A program made the translations under genes and the position numbers. 64,000 nucleotides of DNA, taken from the NCBI GenBank assembly GCA_947396885.1, contig CANDYH010000003.1, positions 1 through 64,000 of the forward strand, read 5' to 3'. Positions 12,301 through 21,188 of the stretch are shown piece by piece. A model generated the notes under the pieces. It had not been told where the DNA came from. It searched no databases and worked only from the letters and a program-made list of their open reading frames with translations. Positions within the stretch are counted from its first letter, which is position 1. Each line of letters begins with the position of its first letter. This DNA comes from Heligmosomoides polygyrus polygyrus. Taxonomy: Eukaryota > Nematoda > Chromadorea > Rhabditida > Heligmosomidae.

Positions 12301-15262
12301 TGTATTCTGATGTATCAGCTTCAGAAATTAATTCTCTTCACAATGTAAAGATTTGTTCTGTGAACAAAGCTTTCACATTTCCAGGAAGTGGAAGAGAAGA
12401 ACAGAGAAATTCAAAAAGTTCGCATTGAGATGCAGCAGAACGAGGACGTGTTTGACCTACTGGAGAAGAAGTATAACGACCAACATCAAAAGGTCATGGT
12501 AAGTAACTCCGCTTTTCTTTTAAATATAACAACCTCTTCGGCCATATTACTGATGTCCACCAAGTACACCCCTCAAAAGCCTTCCGGAACAGATTTCAAA
12601 ACTAGTGTCAATTCATTTGTAGGCAAAAATCTACGGGAAATTTAACAACAACACAAAAATATTGAATTGCCGTTGACCTAGACAATAAGCATGTTCGTTG
12701 TTCAACCTCTTTGGGTTTTTTGACTGACAATGGATGATGATCCCACAGCATTGACTAATATCCAACTGCATCGGATGCAGTTTAAAGAGCGTCTTCCGAC
12801 AAATTTTCTACTTATTTTTTATGTCATCAGCGAAAATAAGCATTTCAACACCGAATTCAACAAATAAAGAAGGAGTCTTGGAAATGATGATGACAAAACG
12901 AACTAGTGAGAGGAACCTTTACTGGGCCTAATTGGAATTCGGAAAATAACTAACTGACCCTAACGTGAAAGAATCTTTCGCTTACTCAACTTGGATGGAC
13001 ATCGAGCTTTGTAAAGATGAAAGACCAGTTCATTTAATGGAACTTTGTGAACCATTCATAAAGTCAAAGTGAATGAACTCTTCAAATGTTGTCGCCGCGG
13101 AGGTACTTGTTAACCGTATCAAGTCTGATCTAACCATTGTAAAAGCATTTCTTCCAGAAAATGAACGAAGCGCTACGAGAGTACGAGCGTAAGCTGGACC
13201 AGATTGACATGGAGAAAAAGGAGTTCGAAAGAGAGGTCAAAAAGGTAAGCTTATTATGACTGTGCTTGTTAGGATGCTCACTTTGAAAAACATTTAGCTC
13301 CGCGAAATGCTTGACAAGGAAAGGACACTTCGAGAAACGAAGGAAAGAGAGTGTGAGAAGATCGAACTAATCATTGCTGAATTACGAGGGCGACTAGAGA
13401 GACTGATGGATGAGGCAAATCAGTCGAAGGAGAAGCTTGCACGGTGAGGCTCTTCTAAATTCCTGCTGTACTTGAACGTCCGAGTCGTCTTGCATCCATA
13501 TAAGTATTGGCTTCTGCTTCGTGGTAGTCGACTGCGAACACAGACGCTGAACAATAACAATAATTATGGATAAGTAAGAGACGTAGATGATGACCAGATG
13601 GGAGATACTGACCAGTCTTAGCTTCTCTCTCTTCCGTTAGCATTTACAAATTTCCCTGCATTCAGAGCCGAAATGGAAATAGAAGAGGAGAAGTCGCGTG
13701 CTCAACGACAGATGGGTACCATTGGGGAGCTTCAAAGAACGATTTCAGATCTAAATGTAAATGACATCCATTCCTCCTGTTTCCGCATACCATTTGGAAA
13801 TGGAATGCAATGATTCATTCCTTAGGCCAGACTTTCAAGCCACGATTCTGTACTTCTCGAGGAAAGAAACCTGCGGCGAAAAATGGAACGAGAGAATGAG
13901 AGAATCAAAGACGACCACAGCCATGCAGAGGCATCGCTTGTCAAGCTTCAGCAGAAATATGATGTTTTGGTAAGTTGCTGTACGCCGTAGACTGGACTAG
14001 GTGGACAAATTCAAAAGACCTCTAACTGCCACTCTCTGTGCTCGAAGAAGCTTATCGAAGTAGCTGCGCGATAGAAATGAAAAAGTATTCCACCAGATTT
14101 GTGGTCCTGTTTTTAGACACTTACAGCATTTTAAATGAACAAATACGAGCATTCTTGGTGGTTGTACTGACCATTAGTCTGACCAATAGTCTCTTCCGCT
14201 TTGTGAAAATTAAATTGTCAGACATGTGGAAACCAGAATGACACCAGTGCCTTCACCAGATTTCTGCGGAGGATAAAATACTAACATATCTGTCGTATGG
14301 ACATCGCAAGTTATTGCAGATATCAATTAGAAATGGCTTCCACAACTTCTTGTAGAAGCACAACGCGTGAAGGATCCAAAAAGGGTCGAGTAACGCTGAC
14401 CTTTATCCATGCCCTTCTTGGCTTATAGTTTTATAGTTACTATTATTATTATTATTAAAATTTATTAAGAATTTCTAACAAGACTTCGTAGAGAAGTATG
14501 GTGATAGCTGTTATTACATTATTGTGCTCCCCATTGGTGACTTATTATAACTCTTAAACATAATCAGCTGCTGGCTGTGGAATAGCTCTTCATGACATTT
14601 TAGGAAGAAAGATCTTGATATTTCCAGAGTGTATTACTTAAAATTAAAGAAGACTTTTAATCATCATCTAAATTTGCAGAAAGAGGAGTGCCGTCGGAAG
14701 GATCAGGAGATCAACCGCCTGGAGAAGAAGTTGGAGGACAAAGAGGTGGTGATGGCTGACTGCGTACGAGATCTGAAGGAACAGCACAAAACAAGAGTAC
14801 ACGAATTGGAGGAACGCGTCGCAGAGATGAAGAGAAAGCTGATGAAGTATGTGATGGTAATCACGTCTTTCAATATGCAACTACGCGAAATCAAGTAGAT
14901 ATGGAGTACGGCGCACTCCGCTGATAATAGTACTATAAACGTTTTTTGTTTCGAATAGGTTTTGAACGTCACTGAAGTGCAAAACTTGAATCGAAATTGG
15001 TAAAATATCCAAATAAATAGTAAAATATATTTGAAAGCCCAATTTCTCGTTGAGGTTGAGGGTTATGGGTCCTTGCCTCTAAACCTGAAGTATTCATATG
15101 CATATGCTTCTCAATGCTCGTTCACAGAACATCACTTTCAGATGTTCGCTTGGAATCTGTAGATAAACTTTTGGACTTCTAGGTTGGAAGCCGAGAACAA
15201 TGTGCAGAAGATGAAGCTAGAAACGACATTTGAACGCGAATCATCGGTGGATTCAGATTACG
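3027..15262 (+). CDS. Myosin heavy chain (class II / class XVIII-like), partial gene, about 15 exons seen
   Basis: Actin-based motor with a coiled-coil tail. Exons I can place: 3027-3157, 3224-3384, 7750-7874, 8047-8162, 8310-8410, 8485-8591, 8668-8770, 8827-8925, 8992-9066, 12385-12498, 13158-13244, 13298-13443, 13666-13756, 13826-13969, 14680-14846, 15183-15262. From 8310 to 15262 every junction is GT...AG and keeps phase. Class II features: a [16 protein letters not shown] block and a VVPNYE block before it. The WPWYRIF...VRPLIP end of the neck fits class II and class XVIII equally, so class is left open. The first two thirds of the motor (P-loop, switch I/II) are not in the window. The last exon ends in phase 1 with no continuation found. 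At least one small exon between 3384 and 7750 is missing from my model, because the phases do not match. Two possible lesions near 7750 and 8306 leave open whether the copy is intact. Confidence 0.85.
3385..4801. other. Myosin intron sequence, left of the mariner
   Basis: Intron after the motor exon at 3384. An open frame at 3988-4308 (+, 106 codons) follows a plausible acceptor (TTTATAG at about 4006) but does not resemble myosin or any family I know, so it is left unassigned. A short missing myosin exon may lie here or in 6060-7700. Confidence 0.5.
4802..6057 (+). mobile_element. mariner element (D34D type), inactivated
   Basis: Starts TTAGGTTGGAAAAAAAG and ends CTTTTTTTCCAACCTAA, a terminal inverted repeat of the mariner type, with TA on both sides (4800-4801, 6058-6059). 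The 1,256-bp length is normal for mariner. It sits in a myosin intron in the same orientation as the gene. The A/T runs of the termini resemble mariner ends of the TTAGGTTGGC kind. Confidence 0.93.
4982..5919 (+). pseudogene. mariner transposase, frameshifted
   Basis: Pieces in several frames: an N-terminal helix-turn-helix region (4982-5130), a second piece with [20 protein letters not shown] (about 5118-5310), a middle part broken by frame changes and stops (5310-5550), and a C-terminal piece (5551-5919). The last piece has ILHDDAKPR and [16 protein letters not shown], giving the second and third catalytic Asp 34 residues apart as in mariner. The family's first catalytic block is seen as IVTGEESW, with Glu in place of the usual Asp. 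The copy cannot make a full transposase. Confidence 0.9.
6060..7749. other. Myosin intron, right of the mariner; no gene recognised
   Basis: The longest open frame (6372-6872, minus, 166 codons) has no recognisable domain and probably reads by chance. The segment just before 7750 (7706-7749) may encode part of myosin loop 2, but in another frame (see findings). Confidence 0.45.
7750..8770 (+). CDS. Myosin motor end and neck exons
   Basis: Exon 7750-7874 gives the actin-binding-side strand with [15 protein letters not shown]; it joins in phase (AA|G) to 8047, which gives [16 protein letters not shown] and FVQRYRLF. Next comes a converter segment with [13 protein letters not shown] (to 8410, donor GTTTGC), then 8485-8591 with an IQ-like helix ([14 protein letters not shown]), then 8668-8770 with [15 protein letters not shown], the usual end of the neck. 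The 8591/8668 junction restores Leu exactly. The start of the converter exon is uncertain. An acceptor at 8278 gives a gapless family alignment but carries an in-frame TAA at 8306-8308; an acceptor at 8309 avoids the stop but drops about six residues. Confidence 0.8.
8827..15262 (+). CDS. Myosin rod (coiled-coil) exons
   Basis: Nine exons encode about 330 residues of charged, proline-free heptad sequence rich in E, K, R, L and Q, for example [29 protein letters not shown] and [14 protein letters not shown]. All junctions keep frame: phase 0 mostly, phase 2 at 13443 and 14846. The rod is far shorter than the roughly 1,100 residues of a class II myosin, so more exons lie downstream or the tail is unusually short. 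The last exon reads SSVDSDYG and ends at GTGCGC. The 9066-12385 intron is 3.3 kb because it holds two mariner copies. Confidence 0.85.
9067..10070. other. Myosin rod intron, left part
   Basis: No coding signal. A hairpin with 11-bp arms (AAAGTCGTTAA / TTAACGACTTT) lies near 9885-9912, followed by further TTAACG repeats to about 9955. Confidence 0.5.
10071..10245 (-). mobile_element. Truncated mariner end, internally deleted copy
   Basis: Begins TTAGGGGGGCCAAAAGTAAT and matches the first part of the adjacent element at 10411. After GCCATCGCTCA it jumps about 110 bp ahead to TTCCGACTAGGAAG, then breaks off near 10242. No right terminus is seen. The sequence up to 10410 is unrelated. Confidence 0.8.
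10411..11322 (-). mobile_element. Defective mariner-family element (912 bp)
   Basis: Termini TTAGGGGGGAGGGGGCAAAA and TTTTGCCTCCCCCCTAA form an inverted repeat flanked by TA. At 912 bp it is shorter than a full mariner because the 5' part of the transposase (the DNA-binding domain) is absent. It lies in the 3.3-kb myosin intron, antisense to the gene. Confidence 0.9.
10513..11160 (-). pseudogene. mariner transposase catalytic domain, N-terminus missing
   Basis: The minus strand reads a block with [18 protein letters not shown] (first catalytic Asp, about 11010-11060), then [11 protein letters not shown] (second) and [17 protein letters not shown] (10640-10720), ending at the stop near 10513. 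The third catalytic position, usually Asp in CDYHYY/TDYHLF, is Asn (codon AAC). With no helix-turn-helix region and this replacement the copy should be inactive, although its frame is open over 165 codons. Confidence 0.88.
11325..12384. other. Myosin rod intron, right part
   Basis: No gene recognised. AT-rich with short TACATGTTTTAC-like repeats at about 11800-11870. The open frame at 12084-12428 runs into the rod exon at 12385 but is not supported upstream of the acceptor TTTCCAG. Confidence 0.5.
13970..14679. other. Myosin intron
   Basis: Noncoding between GTAAGT at 13970 and the acceptor TTTGCAG before 14680. It holds a (TTA)n-like tract at about 14440-14460. Confidence 0.6.
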
Positions 15263-15925
15263 GTGCGCTTTTCAGGAAGTGATTAAGTGCTAAACATTAA
15301 CATGTTCAATGTATACCGCTTTCACGTGAAATTGGACACTTTTATAAGAAATCCTATGATTTTTGAATCAGAAGCGAACTTTTCCAAACCGAAATGAGCT
15401 TCTTCTACATTCAGCTAGAAACTCTCTGAAAATGTTAGAATAATTTTTTTATTCAAGGAAATTTAAGTATAACTTTCTTTGAGGTTTTACCTTACTTTCC
15501 AGTAAGAGGACACATAGTTTGAGATTTTATAAAAATTTTATTTTTTTGGTAAGAAACAATGAACGTAAGTTTCTTTCAAAGAGTAGAAAAGCAGCCATTT
15601 TCTATTACCAAAACATAGATTGCGCCGAAACTTCGTGACTTTTATTCGACTGATAGCAAAATTTTGGTTTGCGATGAAACATTAACAATTGTAGAAATTT
15701 CACATGCCCTAACTTTCTTGCTCCATGTAAGAAGTATTTACACTATCAGTCAAACAAGCATTGCTACTTGCTTTTCGAGTGCATGGCGCGACCAAGCCTT
15801 TTAAAGCTACTTGCTACTTGCTTTTCGAGTGCCTAGCTCAATCCGATCTTTTAACGCACTACACGAGTGTTGCCTTACTGCGCTTAAAAAGTTAATTTAT
15901 TAATGTCCAAGTTCGAATTTCTTGA
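15263..15925. other. AT-rich sequence after the last myosin exon seen
   Basis: No further rod exon found. A tandem duplication of about 60 bp with the shared block GCTACTTGCTTTTCGAGTGC lies at 15760-15850. Confidence 0.5.
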
Positions 15926-16345
15926 AACCTGGGCATTTTGTAACTATGTTTTGCTCTTCTTTGCCTGACAGGTTTGGTAGAAATTCCTTTTTCGCGACCG
16001 ACGTTTCGACGAACTCGTCTTTCTCAAGGTCTGAAAGAAGCTCAAAATGTTTGGTTCTGCAGAGTTCATTGGGTCAGAAACGTCGCGTCTACCCTCACAT
16101 GAGCAACATGCCCTTGAGAGTGTTAAGAAGAAAAGCCACATCTGCCCCCAACTAACTAGTTGGGGGCAGATGTAAGGGTAGACGCGACGCTTCTGACCCA
16201 ATGAACTCTGCAGAACCAAACATTTCGAGCTTTTTTCAGACCTTGAGAAAGACGAGTTCGTCGAAACGTCGGTCGCGATAAAGGAATTTGTATCAAGCCT
16301 GTAAGGCAAAGAAGAGCAAAACATAGTTAATCTATTATTTTTTCT
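15926..16345. repeat. Long palindrome with hammerhead-like motifs (Penelope-type terminal repeat relic?)
   Basis: Arms of about 140-150 bp (about 15944-16095 and about 16174-16330) are inverted copies of each other. A second inner inverted repeat (16138-16153 / 16158-16173, ACATCTGCCCCCAACT) surrounds a 4-base centre, and a 42-nt insert (16096-16137) lies in the left arm only. Each arm contains GTCGAAACGTCGG preceded by a stem-loop, as in the terminal repeats of Penelope-like elements. No RT sequence adjoins it. The origin is inference. Confidence 0.7.
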
Positions 16346-16663
16346 CAAAAAACAAAATTTTTATAATATTATTACACATCGTGGGGCAGGTGAACAAAAA
16401 TGTTTTAAAAACTTCTACCAAATTTTTCTTGAACAAAAAATTACTTTAGCTATCTTAGTGAGTCTGTAGTTTAGCCGGCCTAAAGGCCTTCCGATTTGGA
16501 TTTCAAAAGTCGTAGGCTAGCTTAGAAGAGTGTCCAATCTGACGTGAATGAAAGGTGCTGTGAAGCGGGCTAGGTTTAAAAATCATCATTATCATCATTT
16601 TCATTAGCGTCTGTCCCGCTCAGTGGCGGGGTCTCCTCTTCCGGTGCGGTGACGCCTTTTTTC

Positions 16664-16990
16664 CTAATCAAACGCTTGGTCGGGATGGACACCAGTTACC
16701 CTTAGGTCCATATGCAAATTATCTAGCCAAAGCTGCTTCGATCGTCCCCTGGGCCGCTTTCCGGGGACCTCAAGGTTCAGGCCTATCTTCCGGACGGTGT
16801 CGTCATTAGTGCGAAGGACGTGGCCGTACGATCGTAGACGTGCTTCGCGCAGCTTCTCGGCTATCGGGGCGACACCGAACCTCTGTCGTATGGCGTCGTT
16901 GCAAACGCGGTCCAAACGCGTAGCTCCAGCCGTCCACCGTAGCATTTTCGTCTCCATTACACTGAGGCGGCTTTCAATTTCCTTCTTCAC
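16664..16990 (-). CDS. RTE C-terminal domain remnant
   Basis: 108 residues matching the RTE C-terminal region: ESRLSVMETKMLRWTAG, a LRSYGHVLR block and KRPRGRSKQLWLDNL. The function of this domain is not settled; it follows RT in all RTE elements of this kind. It ends 60-80 bp before the simple-repeat tail. Confidence 0.88.
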   Translation of the reverse strand: MKKEIESRLSVMETKMLRWTAGATRLDRVCNDAIRQRFGVAPIAEKLREARLRSYGHVLRTNDDTVRKIGLNLEVPGKRPRGRSKQLWLDNLHMDLRVTGVHPDQAFD

Positions 16991-17144
16991 GGGCCAGACT
17001 CAGCACCGTACGTCGCTACTGGGCGGACGACTGTTCTATAAACCTTCGATTTGAGGTGCTCAGGTATTGTCCTGTCGCAAAGCACCCCACTCAGCGAGCC
17101 CGATTTCGACCAGGCTGCACTCACGCGTGCGTTCACCTCCAACT

Positions 17145-17546
17145 TTACGCTGCCATGATCGTTGATCCGAGATACTTGAAAGATGTATCTCGTGAAAGCT
17201 CAGTACCATTGACATTAACAGATCCGTGCTCATTCACATCAGTCGTCAAGTACTCTGTCTTTTTGACGTTTAGTTTGAGACCGAATAATGCCAAGCGATC
17301 GCAAAACGCCTGTGCCTCTCGCTCGAGTTCGGTTTTTTCTTCACATGCAAGCATGACGTCGTCAGCATAGAGCAGCGTCCAAGGTGATGCCATCTGAAGA
17401 TCTCGTGAGATCGCATCCATCACGACCACGAAGAGCAGTGGGGATAGCGCAGATCCCTGGTGCACCCCTACAGAGATGGGAAATTCCATCGAGGTGCCCG
17501 CTGGCGCTCGCACTCGACTCCATGGGCAAGAGTAAAGAATGCGCAC
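17145..17546 (-). CDS. RTE reverse transcriptase, catalytic YADD part
   Basis: Continuation of the preceding frame after a single TGA. Contains HQGSALSPLLFVVVMD and LLYADDVMLACEE with the two catalytic Asp residues, then the thumb start FKYLGSTIM. It ends at a frame break at about 17145. Beyond that the C-terminal region resumes in the next entry. The ORF's apparent start is only the base after the stop; it is not a true start. Confidence 0.92.
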   Translation of the reverse strand: MRILYSCPWSRVRAPAGTSMEFPISVGVHQGSALSPLLFVVVMDAISRDLQMASPWTLLYADDVMLACEEKTELEREAQAFCDRLALFGLKLNVKKTEYLTTDVNEHGSVNVNGTELSRDTSFKYLGSTIMAA

Positions 17547-18635
17547 TCACTCAATAAGCTCTTCAGGAACACCATGTTGCCGCAACGCGTACCATATAAC
17601 TTCTGGCGGGACGCGGTCAAAGGCCTTCTCCAAGTCCAGGAAGGCGAAATGCACCGGTTTCTGCTTCTCGCGGTGCTTCTCTAGCAGAAGACGTATGGCG
17701 TGAATGGCATCAACGGTGCCACAGCTAGAGACGAAACCACACCGATTCGTGGAAAGCTGGACGATGTCCCGGATACGTCGATCGACAATTCGCTCAAAGA
17801 TTTTCAGGGTGTGCGAAAGAAGGCGAATTGGGCGGTAACTAGCGCAGTCCGCAGGACTGCCCTTCTTCTTCCAAATCGGGATGGTCGTGCTTTGCTGCCA
17901 GCTCTCGGGCACTTTCTTCTCGGCAACAACCTGATTGAAGAACTCTGTCAGCCAGTCAGCAGGGCACCAGCCCTTCGACTTCCACAGATCGGCTGGCAGG
18001 TCATCGGGACCAGTGGCTTTGCCTGACTTCATCTTCCTCAGGGCTGCTTCGGTTTCGCTCACTGTGATCTTCTGAACGGGACGGTATACAGGAGATGCAA
18101 AAGGAATAGCAGGATGGGCAAATTCAACATTCGAGATCTCCTCCAAGTAGTCGTGCCATCGCTTCACAGCCCTCTTACGATCCATCAGAAGACGTCTGTT
18201 GTCGTCGTTAATGCCAAAGAACTTCTCGATGTCTTCTGCTTCGCGAGAGCGAGCTTTGGCGAGTCGGTAAAGATAACGCTCACCATCGCGCGTTTCCCGT
18301 TTTTCGCTGACTTCAGCGTAGTATGCGGCTTTAGCAGCAGCCACTGCCTTCTTTGCCGCTTTTTTCGCTTCTCGATAATTCCGCCAATTGTGAACTGTTT
18401 TATGACCGACGATGACGTGATAGAGCCGTTTCTTTTCTCGGACTCTTTCTTTGACATCGTCAGTCCATGCCTGCTCTTCGACCCAGCGTCGTCCAGGCTT
18501 CGTTGTGCCAAGTCGAAGCGTGCAGCCTGAGTTATCGCATCGGTAGCATCCTTCCAGGTTTCGTCGACAGTTGTCACCGTGGGCAACCGAATGCGAGAAA
18601 TAACTGCCTCTTCCTTCTCTTTCAGTCGCCACCAT
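17547..18635 (-). CDS. RTE reverse transcriptase, N-terminal and palm part
   Basis: 362 residues. A basic linker comes first. It is frame-shifted near its start: the frame at 18185-18586 also continues the linker, so a frame change lies close to 18560. Then RT blocks follow: GKATGPDDLPADLWK, PIWKKKGSPADCASYRPI, a STNRCGFVSSCGTVDAI block and FLDLEKAFDRVPPEV with the first catalytic Asp. It stops at TGA (17547-17549) where the family has Trp; the same frame continues at once in the next entry. Confidence 0.92.
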   Translation of the reverse strand: MVATEREGRGSYFSHSVAHGDNCRRNLEGCYRCDNSGCTLRLGTTKPGRRWVEEQAWTDDVKERVREKKRLYHVIVGHKTVHNWRNYREAKKAAKKAVAAAKAAYYAEVSEKRETRDGERYLYRLAKARSREAEDIEKFFGINDDNRRLLMDRKRAVKRWHDYLEEISNVEFAHPAIPFASPVYRPVQKITVSETEAALRKMKSGKATGPDDLPADLWKSKGWCPADWLTEFFNQVVAEKKVPESWQQSTTIPIWKKKGSPADCASYRPIRLLSHTLKIFERIVDRRIRDIVQLSTNRCGFVSSCGTVDAIHAIRLLLEKHREKQKPVHFAFLDLEKAFDRVPPEVIWYALRQHGVPEELIE

Positions 18636-18668
18636 TTGATTCTAGCCGACTAGCATCGCTCCACATGT

Positions 18669-19361
18669 TTACACCCCGGGGGTGTGATCTTCAGCGAGCA
18701 GATCAGTGGGCGTCTCGTATGGCACGGTCTTCGCATCTGTGACAAGGCTTTGGTCTCGACGCCTAACAAGGACGTAGTCGATCTGCGTTTTGGCGTGCCC
18801 GCTATAAAACGAGATGATTTGGGAGTCACGCTTTCTAAATTTGATGTTCACGATGGTGAGGTCATGTGAGTCTGCATACTCAAGTATACGCTCACCATCG
18901 GCGTTGCGCGACCCATAGCCAAAACCACCATGACAGCTGTAGCCGTCTTTCCTTGCTCCGACGTGACCATTAAGGTCACCTGCCACAACAATCATGTCTT
19001 CTAACGGCACTTCCGCTGTCTTCTCATCAAGCAGGGACCAAAACTCGTCCTTGGTTTGCTCGGAACAGCCAGACTGCGGAGCATATGCAGAAAAAAAATG
19101 ACATCGTCGCTGTTCTACGGCGACAGCAATCTTCATCAAGCGGTCGTCGAAACGTTTTACGCTTGCAATCGCGCCACGGAAACGATCGGAGACGATCATT
19201 CCAACACCACTGGTGGTTCTGAGACTGCCACACAAGTCGGCATTGAAGCCACGGCCAGTGTCCCTCGACTTGCAGCAGGACCACCTGGTCTCCTGCACCG
19301 CACAGAAATCAACTCTTCTTCGCTCCAGTGCTTCTACCAACTCGCACGAGCGGCCCGTCAC
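18669..19361 (-). CDS. RTE endonuclease domain
   Basis: Apurinic/apyrimidinic-type endonuclease that nicks target DNA to prime reverse transcription. About 230 residues. The motifs of the family are visible: VQETRW near residue 20, SAYAPQ in the middle, VVAGDLNGHVG near 128 and IDYVLVRRRDQ near 200. The usual final SDH block appears as AEDHTPGV. The frame then meets TAA and TAG before the RT part, so the two domains, normally one protein, are separated here. Confidence 0.9.
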   Translation of the reverse strand: MTGRSCELVEALERRRVDFCAVQETRWSCCKSRDTGRGFNADLCGSLRTTSGVGMIVSDRFRGAIASVKRFDDRLMKIAVAVEQRRCHFFSAYAPQSGCSEQTKDEFWSLLDEKTAEVPLEDMIVVAGDLNGHVGARKDGYSCHGGFGYGSRNADGERILEYADSHDLTIVNIKFRKRDSQIISFYSGHAKTQIDYVLVRRRDQSLVTDAKTVPYETPTDLLAEDHTPGV

Positions 19362-19515
19362 TTGACGTCATCAACCGTGTGATATGAAATGGGATCTCCA
19401 TAGGCCGGTCTGTCACAAGGGCGATCGCCTGTACTCGAATATGATTAGCTCAGCTCGCAGAAGCGAACAGTTTCCAGTGTCACCACGTGGAGGAACGGAG
19501 ATCGCCACCTCCGTT

Positions 19516-20234
19516 CGAATTCCTTGAAGTCACTGCTTAATTATATGATAAAATCCATGCAGAAACATCTGTTTTTTGAAAGCTCTGAAATATGAGTAGT
19601 TTTGCTATTGCAGTTAAGTTCAGCTCGCTGGCTGACACAGTGAGAGAGGCATTTCCGCTGATAAGACGAATATTAAATAAGACATCCAGCAGGTGTAAAC
19701 AAACAAGTATTAAGTGATCACACGACAGCTTCACCTAGTCTATTTTGAACACTTAATTTCAAGCGAGAAACACAAACCAGGGTGCCTTTCAATAAATAAT
19801 AATTTATACTCACCTCCTTTGCACCGTTTAGCAAGGCAAACACTTCAACCCAAGGCGTTTCTGAGCCAATGACGAAGCCTATTTTTCCGATAAGTGGATA
19901 GTGTTTAAAGGCGTGATATACTGCTTCTGAAAATAACAATCATTAAATAAGCGACCACGCGTAGGAAGACGTGCCTTCAGTCAGAGAATTTTTGGAAAAT
20001 GAACAGTGAAAAAGCCGAATATTTGGGAAGGTTCGCTGGCAGGTCTTGAAAAAAATATTCGTTGCAGTTTTTACGTGGTCGCTCATCGAACGAGTTTGCA
20101 TGGAAAAACACGTACTAACTCGCTCGTCCATCATCGCACCATGTCTTGGAAGAACACTGATTTTGTCAGTACACCTACGGGCGAAGCATCTACCAGTAAT
20201 CAGACCAGCTATAACGGGTCCTTGCCGGGCAACT
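19516..20234. other. Sequence between the RTE and BEL/Pao elements
   Basis: No gene recognised. Ends with the 5-bp target site CATAC (20235-20239) of the LTR element. Confidence 0.5.
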
Positions 20235-20239
20235 CATAC

Positions 20240-21175
20240 TGTCGCGTCTCGCGACCACGGCGCTCCCCTCCATCCTCCTGCGGGTGCGCACACTTGCGGC
20301 GCGTCGGCGAGCGGCCCCTCGCGCGGCCTGCCCCCGCCTCCGTTGGCATTGATCCGCGGGCGGGGCGCGCGCTCCGGAACGGGCATAACCCGCTTCCCGC
20401 GCAAGCCGCCGGGTCCATTCGACGCCTGCTTCGACCGCGAGCGGCCGCGCTCGCCAGCCTGCTACACTTCAGCTGCCGGGTGCCTGGTCATCACGTCGTC
20501 CCCACGTATTTCGGCGTCGACTGCCGATCGGATGATAGGCGATCCTTCCTAGAAGGGTCGCCAGGGCTGAGGGCGCTGAGTGCTCCGCACAGTGAAGCGC
20601 CCGGCCCACTCTGAGTCCCTATCCTCCACACTCTGCCGGCTCTTCTGTGATTTCATCATTTGCGTGTCCGGTCTATTCTCTTATCCTGCTATGTCGGCGT
20701 GTGGTATTGAGATAAACCTATGATGATATTCGGTATGCAGAGCGAGAGAATGTGGTGAGTCCGTTGTACAGTGTTACTGGTATTGGTGTTATTGATGTTG
20801 TTGCCATTGCTGGGTTGCCGGGGTAAAGCCTGTCAAGCCCCTCGCGGGGTCCGTGGAGGGGGGCAGATTCTGGCCCCCTGCATGTACGTCGCGAGGGCAG
20901 TGCCATCGGGAAACAGGCTGGCAATCCAGGGGTGCGTAGTATTCCCCCACGGTATTATACTGGCTGCAGCCCTGGGGCTGAAGGAATACAATTCAAGCGG
21001 GGAGTGAAGGGACGGACCCGGGGATTCCTCAGTACAGAAGTGGCACTTCAGGGCATGGGACCCTTTCACCTCCCCGGGGTACTGGGCCTTGGCAGTTCCG
21101 GGTGCCCCATGGGGCAGGTTGGTGTCCCACGTGTCGACGGCACAGCCGCTGCACTGGGGCCGCCGACTTGCAACA
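20240..21175 (+). repeat. 5' LTR (936 bp)
   Basis: Matches the right LTR except for a segment of about 390 bp (20526-20915) present only here. GC-rich first part (GCGGGCGGGGCGCGCGC near 20355). Confidence 0.93.
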
Positions 21176-21188
21176 TGGTGCATCGGAC
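21176..21188 (+). promoter_or_regulatory. Primer-binding site, probably tRNA-Gly
   Basis: TGGTGCATCGG starts directly at the end of the LTR. This is complementary to a tRNA 3' end CCGATGCACCA, as in eukaryotic tRNA-Gly(GCC); one mismatch follows. The tRNA identity comes from known tRNA-Gly ends, not from this window. Confidence 0.7.

Larger units (their letters stand above)
16585..19515 (-). mobile_element. RTE-type non-LTR retrotransposon, nearly complete
   Basis: The minus strand encodes an AP-type endonuclease, a reverse transcriptase and a C-terminal region in the RTE order, with a 3' end of ATGATGATAATGATGAT-like simple sequence (16586-16604), typical of RTE tails. Total length of about 2.9 kb fits RTE. 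Ends are approximate, and I saw no clear target-site duplication. Damage is limited to a few stops and frameshifts, so this is a fairly young copy. A 5'-truncated relative lies at 41950-42600. Confidence 0.9.

Noticed and set aside
20290..20530. GC-rich overlapping ORFs on both strands at 20.2-20.6 kb and 31.2-31.7 kb
   Set aside because: They lie in the LTRs; the frames are open because of high GC, and the translations differ by frame without any domain.
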